DNA from: Campylobacter sp. CNRCH_2014_0184h
GTDB taxonomy: Bacteria; Campylobacterota; Campylobacteria; Campylobacterales; Campylobacteraceae
Assembly (NCBI RefSeq): GCF_025772985.1
Contig: NZ_JAKMTB010000002.1
Coordinates: forward strand, 186,001-250,000
Direction of reading: 5' to 3'
Length of the DNA: 64,000 bases
The position numbers and the translations under genes were made by a program. Every line of letters begins with the position of its first letter. Within the stretch, counting starts at the first letter, position 1. The notes below the pieces were generated by a model. The model was not told the DNA's origin. It made no database searches and was given only the letters and a program-made list of their open reading frames with translations. This document shows positions 18,766 to 26,395 of the stretch, piece after piece.

Positions 18766-19569
18766 CTAAGGTCTTCTAAAATTCACAGGAAAATGATCAG
18801 AAGCTAAAAAAGTTCTAAGTCCTGCTACAGCTAAAAGAGCAATGATTGGCGGTGGATTATACAAAGAAGCTGTATTGGAATTTCCTGTGATAGCATAGTC
18901 AATAATCCTTCCGCTAGTTTGAGTATTAGTATTTGGAGGGATCACACGCGTACGCGCTCTTAAATCTGGATCAAGTAAAGAAACCAAAGATCCTGCTTCT
19001 CTATTAAAATCACCCAAAATCATCCAATTAATCTCTGGTCTATTTCTAAAAAAACTATCCACAGCACTCACAATAGCTCCACCATCATTACCCCCACTTG
19101 CTAAAGCATGTATGCTAAAAAACGCATCATTTCCTATGCGAATTCCTATAATAGGTCTTGAAGCAACAGTTGGAGGTGGTAAAACAAAAACCTCATCAGC
19201 TTGCACTCTACTTACTATAGCCATATTCACACGATTTGCCCCAACATCAACTCTTGAATAGTATATAAAAACAGAATTTGGACGGCTTGATGAGCCCAAA
19301 TTCCACTCATACTCATGAATAGGAATTCCAACTCCCACAGGTTGAACTTGTCTTGGGGTCATTATAGCTGTACTTGGTAAAACTCCTGCTTCTTGAACAG
19401 CTAATATATCCATAGGATTAGCACCCGTTACAAGCTGTCTTATACTAATATTCCATTTGCTTTCAGTAGAAGCTGATGAGCCTTGTAAATTCCAAGTGCC
19501 ACTATTATAATTTTCTAAAGCTCCAAATAATAAATTAAAACTAAAAATTAAAAATATTATCTTTCTCAT
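18766..19569 (-). CDS. cdtB: Cytolethal distending toxin subunit B (DNase I-like genotoxin)
   Basis: 267 aa. CdtB enters the host nucleus, cuts DNA and causes G2 arrest and cell distension. Signal peptide at residues 1-17 (MRKIIFLIFSFNLLFGA). The DNase I-fold catalytic residues are all present: E60 (AVQEAG), H154 (FSIHA), D187 and N189 (ILGDFNRE), D224 (IIDYA), D258 and H259 (ASDHFPV). The ATG at 19569 is preferred over the longer reading frame because GGAGAGTAATA precedes it and the signal peptide starts there. It begins two bases after the cdtA stop. Nothing suggests inactivation. Confidence 0.97.
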   Translation of the reverse strand: MRKIIFLIFSFNLLFGALENYNSGTWNLQGSSASTESKWNISIRQLVTGANPMDILAVQEAGVLPSTAIMTPRQVQPVGVGIPIHEYEWNLGSSSRPNSVFIYYSRVDVGANRVNMAIVSRVQADEVFVLPPPTVASRPIIGIRIGNDAFFSIHALASGGNDGGAIVSAVDSFFRNRPEINWMILGDFNREAGSLVSLLDPDLRARTRVIPPNTNTQTSGRIIDYAITGNSNTASLYNPPPIIALLAVAGLRTFLASDHFPVNFRRP

Positions 19570-19571
19570 TA

Positions 19572-20381
19572 TTACTCTCCTGTATAAGCATAAGGTGATC
19601 TTGTTTGAAAAGCAGGCGCACTTATACTCCATTGTCTATCTAAATTTTTTTCTTTTGGTTTCAAACAAGGCGTCAAATAAATACTATAATAGTTAAAATA
19701 AAATTCCTCCATTACATTTCCAACTGTTGTTTGTATACATTGTTGGGTAGCATAATTTTGAATTTGATAAGCGCCATTACTCATAGGAAAGAGTCTCCAA
19801 TACTGAGCAAAATTGCTTTGATCACAAGGATAATGCACAATGCCATTTCCATAGGCATTTAAACAAGTTAAAGTTTTTGCATTTTTAATCATTACTTTAT
19901 TATTTGGAAATTCAATGAACTGCCAAACTCTTGCATCACCAAAAGGCTTGCTATCAAATAAATTATAACCCCATATCCAATTCCCTGGATTTAATGCCCA
20001 AACAGTTAATGCAGCACCATTTGGATTCATAATAGTTACAAAATCACTTGCAATACCTGAATTTTCATACAAAGCGTTTGAAGTAAATTTATTATCCGAA
20101 GTTAACCTTGGCAATGGTCCTTTTATGGGATTATCTCCTTTAAAAGTATTTGTAGTAATTACTGGTGGCACAAGCGGTATAGCAGGAAAATGTTTCCCAT
20201 CTACTAAAGCTGGTGTTTTTTGCTTAGCAGGTGGTGTTGGATTTTTACCTATTTTTAAAGGATCAATATCATTTACACCGCCCAAAGAACGTGCCAAAGG
20301 ATTAAATTGCTCTTTAGAAGAACATCCGATAAAAAAAGCTACAAATACACTAAATATCATTATGAATTTAATTTTTTGCAT
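19572..20381 (-). CDS. cdtA: Cytolethal distending toxin subunit A (lipoprotein)
   Basis: 269 aa. It has a lipoprotein signal with lipobox FIGC (Cys20), so it is probably tethered to the outer membrane, then a Pro-rich stretch (about 55-85) and a beta-trefoil lectin domain (about 95-265) with VWALNPGNWIWGY, LTCLNAYGNGIVHYPCD and CIQTT, matching the CdtA family. Together with CdtC it forms the cell-binding part of the toxin. I chose ATG 20381 (MQKIKF) because the strong site AAGGAGG lies five bases before it; the longer frame to 20444 begins in the promoter. First gene of the operon. Confidence 0.96.
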   Translation of the reverse strand: MQKIKFIMIFSVFVAFFIGCSSKEQFNPLARSLGGVNDIDPLKIGKNPTPPAKQKTPALVDGKHFPAIPLVPPVITTNTFKGDNPIKGPLPRLTSDNKFTSNALYENSGIASDFVTIMNPNGAALTVWALNPGNWIWGYNLFDSKPFGDARVWQFIEFPNNKVMIKNAKTLTCLNAYGNGIVHYPCDQSNFAQYWRLFPMSNGAYQIQNYATQQCIQTTVGNVMEEFYFNYYSIYLTPCLKPKEKNLDRQWSISAPAFQTRSPYAYTGE

Positions 20382-20394
20382 TTTTCCTCCTTGA

Positions 20395-20412
20395 ATATTT
20401 AAATTTAAATAT
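20395..20412. repeat. 18-bp perfect palindrome in the cdtA leader
   Basis: ATATTTAAATTTAAATAT reads the same on both strands. It lies between the -10 box at 20422-20427 and the cdtA ribosome site at about 20386-20391, so it would cover the transcription start and the first bases of the leader. All-A/T palindromes of this size are expected by chance a number of times in DNA this AT-rich, so an operator role is only a suggestion. Confidence 0.35.
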
Positions 20413-20421
20413 ATTATCATA

Positions 20422-20427
20422 ATTATA
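20422..20427 (-). promoter_or_regulatory. -10 box for cdtABC
   Basis: The minus strand reads TTTATAATTATG, with a perfect TATAAT about 41 bases before the cdtA ATG. This gap also holds the promoter for surE on the other strand. No clear -35 box is visible. Confidence 0.55.
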
Positions 20428-20495
20428 AATAAATTGTAATACAAAACACCATTAATAATTTTTCTTTATTTTAAAAAATATTTTATCACTTATGT

Positions 20496-20501
20496 TAAAA
20501 T
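20496..20501 (+). promoter_or_regulatory. Extended -10 box before surE
   Basis: TGTTAAAAT gives an extended -10 (TG-N-TAAAAT) ending 17 bases before the surE ATG, implying a short leader that contains the AAAGGAAAAAT ribosome site. This promoter would also serve the tcdA-like, GNAT and beta-lactamase genes. Confidence 0.5.
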
Positions 20502-20518
20502 TTAAAAAAAGGAAAAAT

Positions 20519-21292
20519 ATGAAAGAAATTTTAATAACAAACGATGATGGCTACGAAAGTGAAGGTTTAAAAAAACTTATTAAAATGCTAAGAAAGCATT
20601 TTAAAGCTAAAATCACCATAGTAGCTCCTGCTAGTGAAAAGTCAGCATGCTCGCACTCTATAACACTAACCAAACCTTTGAGATTTCACAAGGTTGGTAA
20701 AAGATTTTATAAACTTGATGATGGCACGCCTGCAGATTGTGTTTATCTTGCTTTGCATGCTTTATACAAAAAGCGTTTGCCTGATCTTGTCATAAGTGGG
20801 ATTAATAAAGGAGCTAATGTAGGCGAGGATATAACCTACTCAGGAACTTGTGCAGGAGCAATGGAAGCAGTACTTCATGGAATTCCTGCCATTGCTTTAT
20901 CACAATTTTATAAAGATAGCCAAAAAGAGCTTGATTATAAACTTGCTTTAAAACTTACTAAAAAAATAGTCAAAAATATCTTTGAAAAGGGCTTTCCTTT
21001 AGATAAAAAAGAATTTTTAAATATCAACTTTCCTTCTAGCAAAACAGCCTTTCAGGGCTTAAAAATTTGCAAAGCAGGTAAAAGAATTTATAGTTATGAA
21101 GCACACTCAAATACAAATCCAAGAGGTGTAGAATACTACTGGCTAGCTGCTGCTAATCTTGATCATGAAAATGAAAAAGATTCAGACATAGCACTTTTAA
21201 AACAAGGCTATGCCACAATAACCCCTATAATGCTTGATCTAACAGCTTATAAACAAATGAAAAATCTCAAAAAATGGATAAAAAATGGATAG
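20519..21292 (+). CDS. surE: 5'/3'-nucleotidase SurE
   Basis: 257 aa metal-dependent survival-protein phosphatase acting on nucleoside monophosphates. The SurE signature is at the N-terminus (ILITNDDGYESEGL, with the metal-binding DD pair), with VVAPASEKSACSHSITL-type nucleotide-site residues, GTPADCVYLAL and VISGINKGANVGEDITYSGTCAGAMEA. ATG 20519 is chosen over the upstream ATG at 20492 because AAAGGAAAAAT lies immediately before it. First gene of a plus-strand operon; it overlaps the next gene by eight bases. Confidence 0.97.
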   Translation: MKEILITNDDGYESEGLKKLIKMLRKHFKAKITIVAPASEKSACSHSITLTKPLRFHKVGKRFYKLDDGTPADCVYLALHALYKKRLPDLVISGINKGANVGEDITYSGTCAGAMEAVLHGIPAIALSQFYKDSQKELDYKLALKLTKKIVKNIFEKGFPLDKKEFLNINFPSSKTAFQGLKICKAGKRIYSYEAHSNTNPRGVEYYWLAAANLDHENEKDSDIALLKQGYATITPIMLDLTAYKQMKNLKKWIKNG

Positions 21293-21938
21293 ATACACGC
21301 GTATAAAATGGCTTGTTAATGAAGAAAATTTTATCAAAATTCAAAACACTAAAGTTTTAGTTTGCGGACTTGGTGGAGTTGGTGGAATTTGCGTTGATGC
21401 GCTTTTTAGAAGTGGCTTTAGCAATCTAACTTTAATTGATGCGGATAAATTTGAAACTACTAATCAAAACCGCCAACTTCATAGCGAAAATATAGGCGAG
21501 GAAAAAGCTAAGGTTTTTGAACGCATTTACAATGCCAAAGGTATAGTTAGTAAAATCGATGATGAGTTTTTGAAAAGTTTTGATCTAAGTGAGTTTGATT
21601 TAATCATTGATGCGATTGACGATATACCTGCTAAGGTTGCTTTGGCTAATTTGGTTGATTTGAAAAAGCAAATTTTTATCTCATCAACCGGTGGAGCTAG
21701 AAAGCTTGACCCAACGCGTATTAAAACGACAAGCATATTTAAAACACATGGCGATGCTTTAGCTAAAAAATTCCGCTATGAGCTTAGAAAATCAGGCTTT
21801 AAAGGGGATTTTGATGTGGTATTTTCAGATGAAGAAGCTCATTGTAAAGATCTTGGCTCATTTATGGGTGTAACAGCCTCTTTTGGACTTGCTTTAGCTT
21901 CTTTGGCTTTAAGGAAAGTGCTTGATAAGAAAGCTTGA
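21285..21938 (+). CDS. ThiF/MoeB/HesA-family E1-like enzyme, TcdA-like (tRNA t6A cyclisation)
   Basis: 217 aa. The adenylation fold is clear: VCGLGGVGGICVDAL (nucleotide loop) near residue 28, IDADKFETTNQNRQ, DAIDDIPAKVALA and SSTGGARKLDPTRI. That set, together with the short length and the lack of a C-terminal ubiquitin-like-binding extension, fits TcdA (CsdL), which cyclises N6-threonylcarbamoyladenosine in tRNA. MoeB/ThiF-type activators are the alternative, but no MoaD or ThiS partner adjoins. It overlaps surE and the GNAT gene, so it belongs to this operon. Confidence 0.8.
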   Translation: MDRYTRIKWLVNEENFIKIQNTKVLVCGLGGVGGICVDALFRSGFSNLTLIDADKFETTNQNRQLHSENIGEEKAKVFERIYNAKGIVSKIDDEFLKSFDLSEFDLIIDAIDDIPAKVALANLVDLKKQIFISSTGGARKLDPTRIKTTSIFKTHGDALAKKFRYELRKSGFKGDFDVVFSDEEAHCKDLGSFMGVTASFGLALASLALRKVLDKKA

Positions 21939-22371
21939 TATAAAAGACTTAACTTCTTGTATCAAGCTTTTTAAGCAAAGCGTATCCACTCTTTGTAAAA
22001 ATGATTACACAAAAGAACAAATTCATGCATGGATTAATATAGACCAAAAAGCTTGGGAAAGAAAATTTCAAAATCAACTAGGTTTTGTTTATGAAGAAAA
22101 AGGCCAAATCATATCTTTTATAAGTATAAATTTAGAAGAAAAAACACTCGATCTTTGCTTTACTCATACAAACTATGCTCATCAAGGTTATGGCAAAGAT
22201 TTATTGGAATTTGCTCTTAAAAACTATCCTTATAGTGAAATTTATACTTTTGCTAGCCTTAGTGCTAAAAATTTCTTTTTAAAAGCAGGATTTAAAATCA
22301 TCAAAGAAAATATTGTTATAAGAGATCAGCAAGAATTGAAAAATTTTTTAATGAAAAAGGAAATAAATTGA
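21922..22371 (+). CDS. GNAT-family N-acetyltransferase
   Basis: 149 aa. The Gcn5-related fold shows the acceptor-side beta strands GFVYEEKGQIISFISI and DLCFTHTNYAHQGYGKDLLEFAL, which contains the acetyl-CoA pyrophosphate loop (HQGYGKD, a Q/RxxGxG/A variant), then NFFLKAGFK typical of the C-terminus. The start is a TTG at 21922 with AAGGAAAGTGC before it, 17 bases inside the end of the preceding gene. The substrate cannot be told. I recall a similar acetyltransferase after the surE block in C. jejuni. Confidence 0.8.
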   Translation: MIRKLDIKDLTSCIKLFKQSVSTLCKNDYTKEQIHAWINIDQKAWERKFQNQLGFVYEEKGQIISFISINLEEKTLDLCFTHTNYAHQGYGKDLLEFALKNYPYSEIYTFASLSAKNFFLKAGFKIIKENIVIRDQQELKNFLMKKEIN

Positions 22372-23135
22372 AAAAATTACTTTTACTTTTTAGTCTTTTT
22401 TGCTCTTTTGCTTTGGCAAATGAAAATTTAGAAGATCTTTTTAAAGATTACAATGAAAGTGGAGTTTTTATAGCTTATGATGGCAAAAATTATTATAGTA
22501 ATGATTTTAAAAAAGCAAACAAGCGCATTTTACCTGCCTCTACTTTTAAAATTTTCAATGCCCTAATCGCACTGAATGAAGGTATTGTAAAAGATACCAA
22601 TGAAATTTTTTATCACTACAAAGGTGAAAAGGTATTTTTACCCTCTTGGAAAAATGACGCAAATTTAGCCCTAGCTATGCAAAGATCACAACTACCTGCT
22701 TATAAAGAACTAGCTAGAAAAATCGGCTTAGAAAAAATGCAAAAAAACTTAAATAAACTTAATTATGGCAACCAAAAAATAAGTAAAATCGACGAATTTT
22801 GGATAGATGATTCTTTACAAATTAGTCTTAAAGAACAAGCAAACTTACTTTTTGAACTAGCAAATCTAAAATTAGATTATCCTAAAAACATACAAAAAGA
22901 AATTATAAATATAATAAAACTTAGCGAAAATAGCCATTATGAGTTTTTTGCAAAAACAGGCTGGGGAAAAGAAAAATACGGACAAATCGTAGGTTTTATA
23001 AAAGATAAAAAAACTCATCAAATTTATGCTTTTGCTTTATGTATGGATATAAGTGATTTTAACAAACTTTATCTAAGAGAAGAATTAGCAAAAAAATATC
23101 TATCAAATTTAACAAACTTGACACATAAAAAATAA
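22368..23135 (+). CDS. Class D (OXA-type) beta-lactamase
   Basis: 255 aa with a signal peptide (residues 1-17, cleavage near LANEN), so periplasmic. Class D motifs: S58-T-F-K61 with the nucleophile serine and carbamylated lysine, Y133-G-N135, W145 and K196-T-G198. The second motif, normally S-x-V, reads S107-Q-L109. This is the Campylobacter OXA family, able to give resistance to ampicillin-type penicillins; a specific OXA number cannot be given. The start is TTG at 22368, four bases inside the GNAT gene, with AAGGAAATAAA before it, so it is translated as the last gene of the surE operon, and no separate promoter is obvious. Confidence 0.93.
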   Translation: MKKLLLLFSLFCSFALANENLEDLFKDYNESGVFIAYDGKNYYSNDFKKANKRILPASTFKIFNALIALNEGIVKDTNEIFYHYKGEKVFLPSWKNDANLALAMQRSQLPAYKELARKIGLEKMQKNLNKLNYGNQKISKIDEFWIDDSLQISLKEQANLLFELANLKLDYPKNIQKEIINIIKLSENSHYEFFAKTGWGKEKYGQIVGFIKDKKTHQIYAFALCMDISDFNKLYLREELAKKYLSNLTNLTHKK

Positions 23136-23807
23136 AGGATGGTAAGTCAAGGTATTTTGAAATTCTTTTTCGTAATTTTTTAAAAATGCCTTGCTTATAA
23201 AAAATTTATCACCCAAAGCATTAACCCCGCTTAATTTCAAATGTCTAAAAAGCTCTAAAGTATCATCAAATTTTAGCTCTTTTAACTCTTCTTTTGCCTT
23301 GATAATCTTAAATTTTTTAGAAAGCTTTTGTGCAATTTGCTCTAAAGTTAAATATTCTAGTGATAAATTAGTGCTTTGTTTTATTTGAGTGAAATTTTTT
23401 TCTCCAAAAGTAGAAAAAAGCAAAATCCCATTTTTATTTAACATATTTGCAAGATTTTCTAAAAGCTCATCTATCTTTAGCCACTGCATGCAAGCATTGG
23501 AAGCTATAAGATCAAATTTTTTCGTATAAAAATGATGATTTTTAAGTTCATTCATATCAAAAACACCAAATTCATCAAATTTACAAGGATTTTCAAAAGG
23601 ATAAATATCATTTAAAAAATAATGCTTAAATTTAATACACTCTTGCAAAGCCTTACTAAAATCCCCTACCCCACAGCCAAACTCAAATACCGCTTTAAAA
23701 TCGCTCAAATCATTCTCACTAAGCATTTTACAAAGCTCTTTAGCCATGTCTTTTTGCACAGGCGTATTTGCGCTATAAGTGTCTTTTGCTCTTATGAAAG
23801 TTTGCAA
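23109..23807 (-). CDS. bioC: Malonyl-ACP O-methyltransferase BioC
   Basis: 232 aa. BioC methylates malonyl-ACP to begin the hidden pimelate pathway of biotin synthesis. The SAM-binding class I fold shows FEFGCGVGDFSKAL (motif I), LIASNACMQWL, and LLFSTFGEKNF, all typical of BioC. The start is uncertain: no ATG fits, and the TTG at 23807 has GGGAAG four bases before it, whereas the TTG at 23819 has none. It overlaps bioG by 16 bases and its tail overlaps the convergent beta-lactamase gene by 27 bases. Confidence 0.9.
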   Translation of the reverse strand: MQTFIRAKDTYSANTPVQKDMAKELCKMLSENDLSDFKAVFEFGCGVGDFSKALQECIKFKHYFLNDIYPFENPCKFDEFGVFDMNELKNHHFYTKKFDLIASNACMQWLKIDELLENLANMLNKNGILLFSTFGEKNFTQIKQSTNLSLEYLTLEQIAQKLSKKFKIIKAKEELKELKFDDTLELFRHLKLSGVNALGDKFFISKAFLKNYEKEFQNTLTYHPLFFMCQVC

Positions 23808-24418
23808 AGTGCTTCCCAAGTGTGGTATTTAAAAAATGCAAAATGTGGCTCATCGATAAACACTGCCTTTTCTTTGAAAAAATTAAAAGCATGCTTTGGT
23901 GGAAAGATCTTATCATCTTTACTGATTATGGCTTTATCCCAAGTGAATTTTTCGTTTAAATCTTTAGTGCAAAACTCATATAAACTTAAAAGTTCTGCTT
24001 TTAAATGCTCGTTTTTTTCAAAATAAAATTCATCACTTAAATTCATTCTTTTTTCAAGCAAATTTGCTTTAAAATCTTCCAAAGCAAATCTTTTCATCGT
24101 AAGTTTAAAAATGGCTTTTTTAATCCCAAATTCATCATTTATAGGTAAATTTGTGCCATTTATGGCTATTTTTTTATCAAATTTTATATCTTTTAAAATT
24201 TTGCTCGCCACGCAAACTCCCATAGAAAAGCCAATAAGAGTGATTTTTTCAAATTTATGAAGATCAAATTCCCAATCAAAATTCGCATAATCATACACCA
24301 TTAAAACATTTACATCACTTTTTAAATGCGTAAAATGGCTAAAATGTGAGCAAAACCCTGAAAAAAATAAAATCAACTCGCGCGAATTTGCATTTTCATG
24401 TAAAAAATGAGTTTTCAA
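23792..24418 (-). CDS. bioG: Pimeloyl-ACP methyl ester esterase BioG
   Basis: 208 aa alpha/beta hydrolase of the DUF452 (BioG) family. It removes the methyl group that BioC adds so pimeloyl-ACP can go to BioF; BioG replaces BioH in several bacteria including epsilonproteobacteria. The nucleophile elbow is GFSMGVCVA (Ser in GFSMG), an acid residue lies around SKDDKIFP, and the His is in DEPHFAFF. It starts four bases inside the end of bioF (ATGA). The bioF-bioG-bioC order is what one expects for a pathway made as a unit. Confidence 0.92.
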   Translation of the reverse strand: MKTHFLHENANSRELILFFSGFCSHFSHFTHLKSDVNVLMVYDYANFDWEFDLHKFEKITLIGFSMGVCVASKILKDIKFDKKIAINGTNLPINDEFGIKKAIFKLTMKRFALEDFKANLLEKRMNLSDEFYFEKNEHLKAELLSLYEFCTKDLNEKFTWDKAIISKDDKIFPPKHAFNFFKEKAVFIDEPHFAFFKYHTWEALCKLS

Positions 24419-25539
24419 AGTACCTCCAAAACCTTTTCTAAGTCTTTTTTCACTAGCCCAGTATGCAAAGAAAAGCGAATTCTAGCTGTATTTTTAGCCA
24501 CGGTTGGCTCTTTAATAGCAGGCGCAAAAACACCATTTTCTAAAAGCTTTTGTGAAATTTCACTAGCTAGTGCATTTTGCCCTAAAATAAAAGATATCAC
24601 ATAAGCCTCGCCTAAAACTGCACCTTTACTTGCTAAAGCATTTTTAAACCAAGCGCTTAGCTCTAAAAGCTCTTTTCTTTGAGCATTAAATTCGTGCAAA
24701 TGCTTAAAAACATGCAAAGTCCAAGCTACATTGATAGGCGCAATGGCAGTTGAGTATATAAAAGCTCTTGCCTTGTTGATAAAAAAATCTTTTTCATTAC
24801 TTATCATGCAAGCTCCCATAGAAGCTATAGCCTTACCAAAGGTAAAAACTAAAAAATCCACTTCCTTTTCTAATCCCAAAAATTTCACATAACCCAAACC
24901 ATCATCATTAAAACACCCTATGCTATGAGCTTCGTCAATATAAATTTTGATATTTTTAAACTCTTTTTTTAAATTTATGAATTCTTTTATAGGTGCAAAA
25001 TCTCCATCCATACTAAATAACGCTTCACTTACGATGATGATATTTTCAAATTCTTTATAATGCTTTTGCACTAAGCTTTGTAAATGCTTTATATCATTGT
25101 GCTTAAATCTTATAAATTTAGCCCCGCCAAGCCTTAAACCATCGATGATACTTGCATGCACTTGTTTATCTGCTAAAAACAAAGTATTTTTAATGCTTGC
25201 TAAAGCTTGCAAACAGCTAACATTTAAGGCATAGCCATTGTTAAAATGCAAGATTTTTCTGCCTAACTTAGCTTCTAAAAAGCTTTCAAATTCATCAAAA
25301 ATCGCATAATTTCCACTCAAGCTTCTTGAACTTGAACTAGAAAATTCAAATTCTTTCAAATGTGTTAAAAAATCTTGCTTTAATGCTTTTTCATTGCTTA
25401 AATTTAAATAATCATTACTCGCTAAATTTAGCAATTTTTGCCCATTATAAACGACATATTTTCCCTCATGTTTTAATGAGCGTAGAATTCTAAAATTATC
25501 TTGTTGTTTTAGCTCATCTAAAATTTGTGCAATTTGCAT
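24415..25539 (-). CDS. bioF: 8-amino-7-oxononanoate synthase BioF
   Basis: 374 aa PLP enzyme of the alpha-oxoamine synthase family that condenses pimeloyl-ACP with alanine. Family motifs: LNLASNDYLNLSN, SSSRSLSGN, HFNNGYALNVSCL, DEAHSIGCFNDDGLG and the PLP lysine in FTFGKAIASMGA. The ATG overlaps the TAA of the preceding Sel1-repeat gene by one base, so its translation is coupled to that gene. Length is normal. Confidence 0.96.
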   Translation of the reverse strand: MQIAQILDELKQQDNFRILRSLKHEGKYVVYNGQKLLNLASNDYLNLSNEKALKQDFLTHLKEFEFSSSSSRSLSGNYAIFDEFESFLEAKLGRKILHFNNGYALNVSCLQALASIKNTLFLADKQVHASIIDGLRLGGAKFIRFKHNDIKHLQSLVQKHYKEFENIIIVSEALFSMDGDFAPIKEFINLKKEFKNIKIYIDEAHSIGCFNDDGLGYVKFLGLEKEVDFLVFTFGKAIASMGACMISNEKDFFINKARAFIYSTAIAPINVAWTLHVFKHLHEFNAQRKELLELSAWFKNALASKGAVLGEAYVISFILGQNALASEISQKLLENGVFAPAIKEPTVAKNTARIRFSLHTGLVKKDLEKVLEVL

Positions 25540-26267
25540 TATTGTTTAAACCTTGCATAGTTTTCACAACCTTTATCATATTTCAAATCACAAGCCTTGC
25601 CAAAATACTCTAAAGCTTTAGAAATATCTTGTCTAACACCATATCCATTTATATACACAACTCCAAGATTAGAACAACCTGAACCTTCATTTAAACCACA
25701 AGATTTTCTATAAAATTCTAAAGCTTTATAATAATCTTTTCTGACACCATTTCCGTTTATATACATAGTTCCAAGATTAGAACAACTCACACCATTATTT
25801 AAATTACAAGCTTTTTGGTAAAGTTCCACTGCTTTAAAATTATCTTTTTTTATTCCTTTGCCAAATTCATACATGACACCAAGATTAGAACAAGCTGAAC
25901 CAATATTTAAATCACATGCTTTTTCATAAAGCTCTATAGCTTTGAAATCATCTTTTTTTACACCAAATCCATTTTCATACATAAAGCTAAGATTATAACA
26001 CCCAGCACCAATGTTCAAATTACAAGCTTTTTGATATAATTCAACCACCTTAAAACTATTTGTTTTTACACCTTCGCCTACACTATACATAATGCCGAGA
26101 TTATAACAACCCGTTCCATTATTTAAATCACAAGCTTTTCTAAGATATTTTTCAGCTTTTACATAATCACCATTTTCATAGGCTTTAATTCCTTTTTCAA
26201 CCAAATCCTCTTGCGAGTATGCAAAATTTAAAAATAAAATCGCCAAGATAATCAATACTTTTTTCAT
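25539..26267 (-). CDS. Secreted Sel1-repeat (Hcp-like) protein
   Basis: 242 aa. An N-terminal signal peptide (residues 1-18, ending NFAYS) is followed by six 36-residue Sel1-like repeats. Each ends in a cysteine pair spaced C-x7-C (as in KACDLNNGTGCYNLG), the disulfide pattern of Helicobacter Hcp proteins, so the mature protein is probably a disulfide-braced solenoid in the periplasm. The repeats are close copies, with good scope for recombination. It is the first gene of the bioF-bioG-bioC transcription unit. Function unknown; Hcp relatives are annotated as cysteine-rich proteins or weak penicillin-binding enzymes, which I would not assume here. Confidence 0.88.
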   Translation of the reverse strand: MKKVLIILAILFLNFAYSQEDLVEKGIKAYENGDYVKAEKYLRKACDLNNGTGCYNLGIMYSVGEGVKTNSFKVVELYQKACNLNIGAGCYNLSFMYENGFGVKKDDFKAIELYEKACDLNIGSACSNLGVMYEFGKGIKKDNFKAVELYQKACNLNNGVSCSNLGTMYINGNGVRKDYYKALEFYRKSCGLNEGSGCSNLGVVYINGYGVRQDISKALEYFGKACDLKYDKGCENYARFKQ

Positions 26268-26297
26268 ACTTTACCTCTAAATTTAAGATAAAAGCTA

Positions 26298-26303
26298 ATT
26301 ATA
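26298..26303 (-). promoter_or_regulatory. -10 box for the sel1-bioFGC operon
   Basis: The minus strand reads TATATAATTAGC with a perfect TATAAT about 31 bases before the Sel1-repeat ATG, in the 128-base divergent gap shared with bioA. No biotin-repressor palindrome of the E. coli type was found in this gap. Confidence 0.55.
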
Positions 26304-26395
26304 TAAATATTTTCTAAATAATCCTTTTTCATTTTAAAGCATAAATTTGAGTAAAAATTGTAGTATCATTAGTAATAAAAATCAAAGAAGTAAAA

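Noticed and set aside
19570..19632. Longer N-terminus for CdtB (to 19632) and similar extended frames for CdtA, SurE, HisC, RsmE and the tautomerase
   Set aside because: In each case the shorter start has a proper ribosome site and restores a signal peptide, lipobox, conserved N-terminus or catalytic Pro2.
25539..26267. Calling the Sel1-repeat protein a beta-lactamase (HcpA-like annotation)
   Set aside because: Only the repeat and cysteine pattern support this name; no serine beta-lactamase motif is present, so the function is left open.
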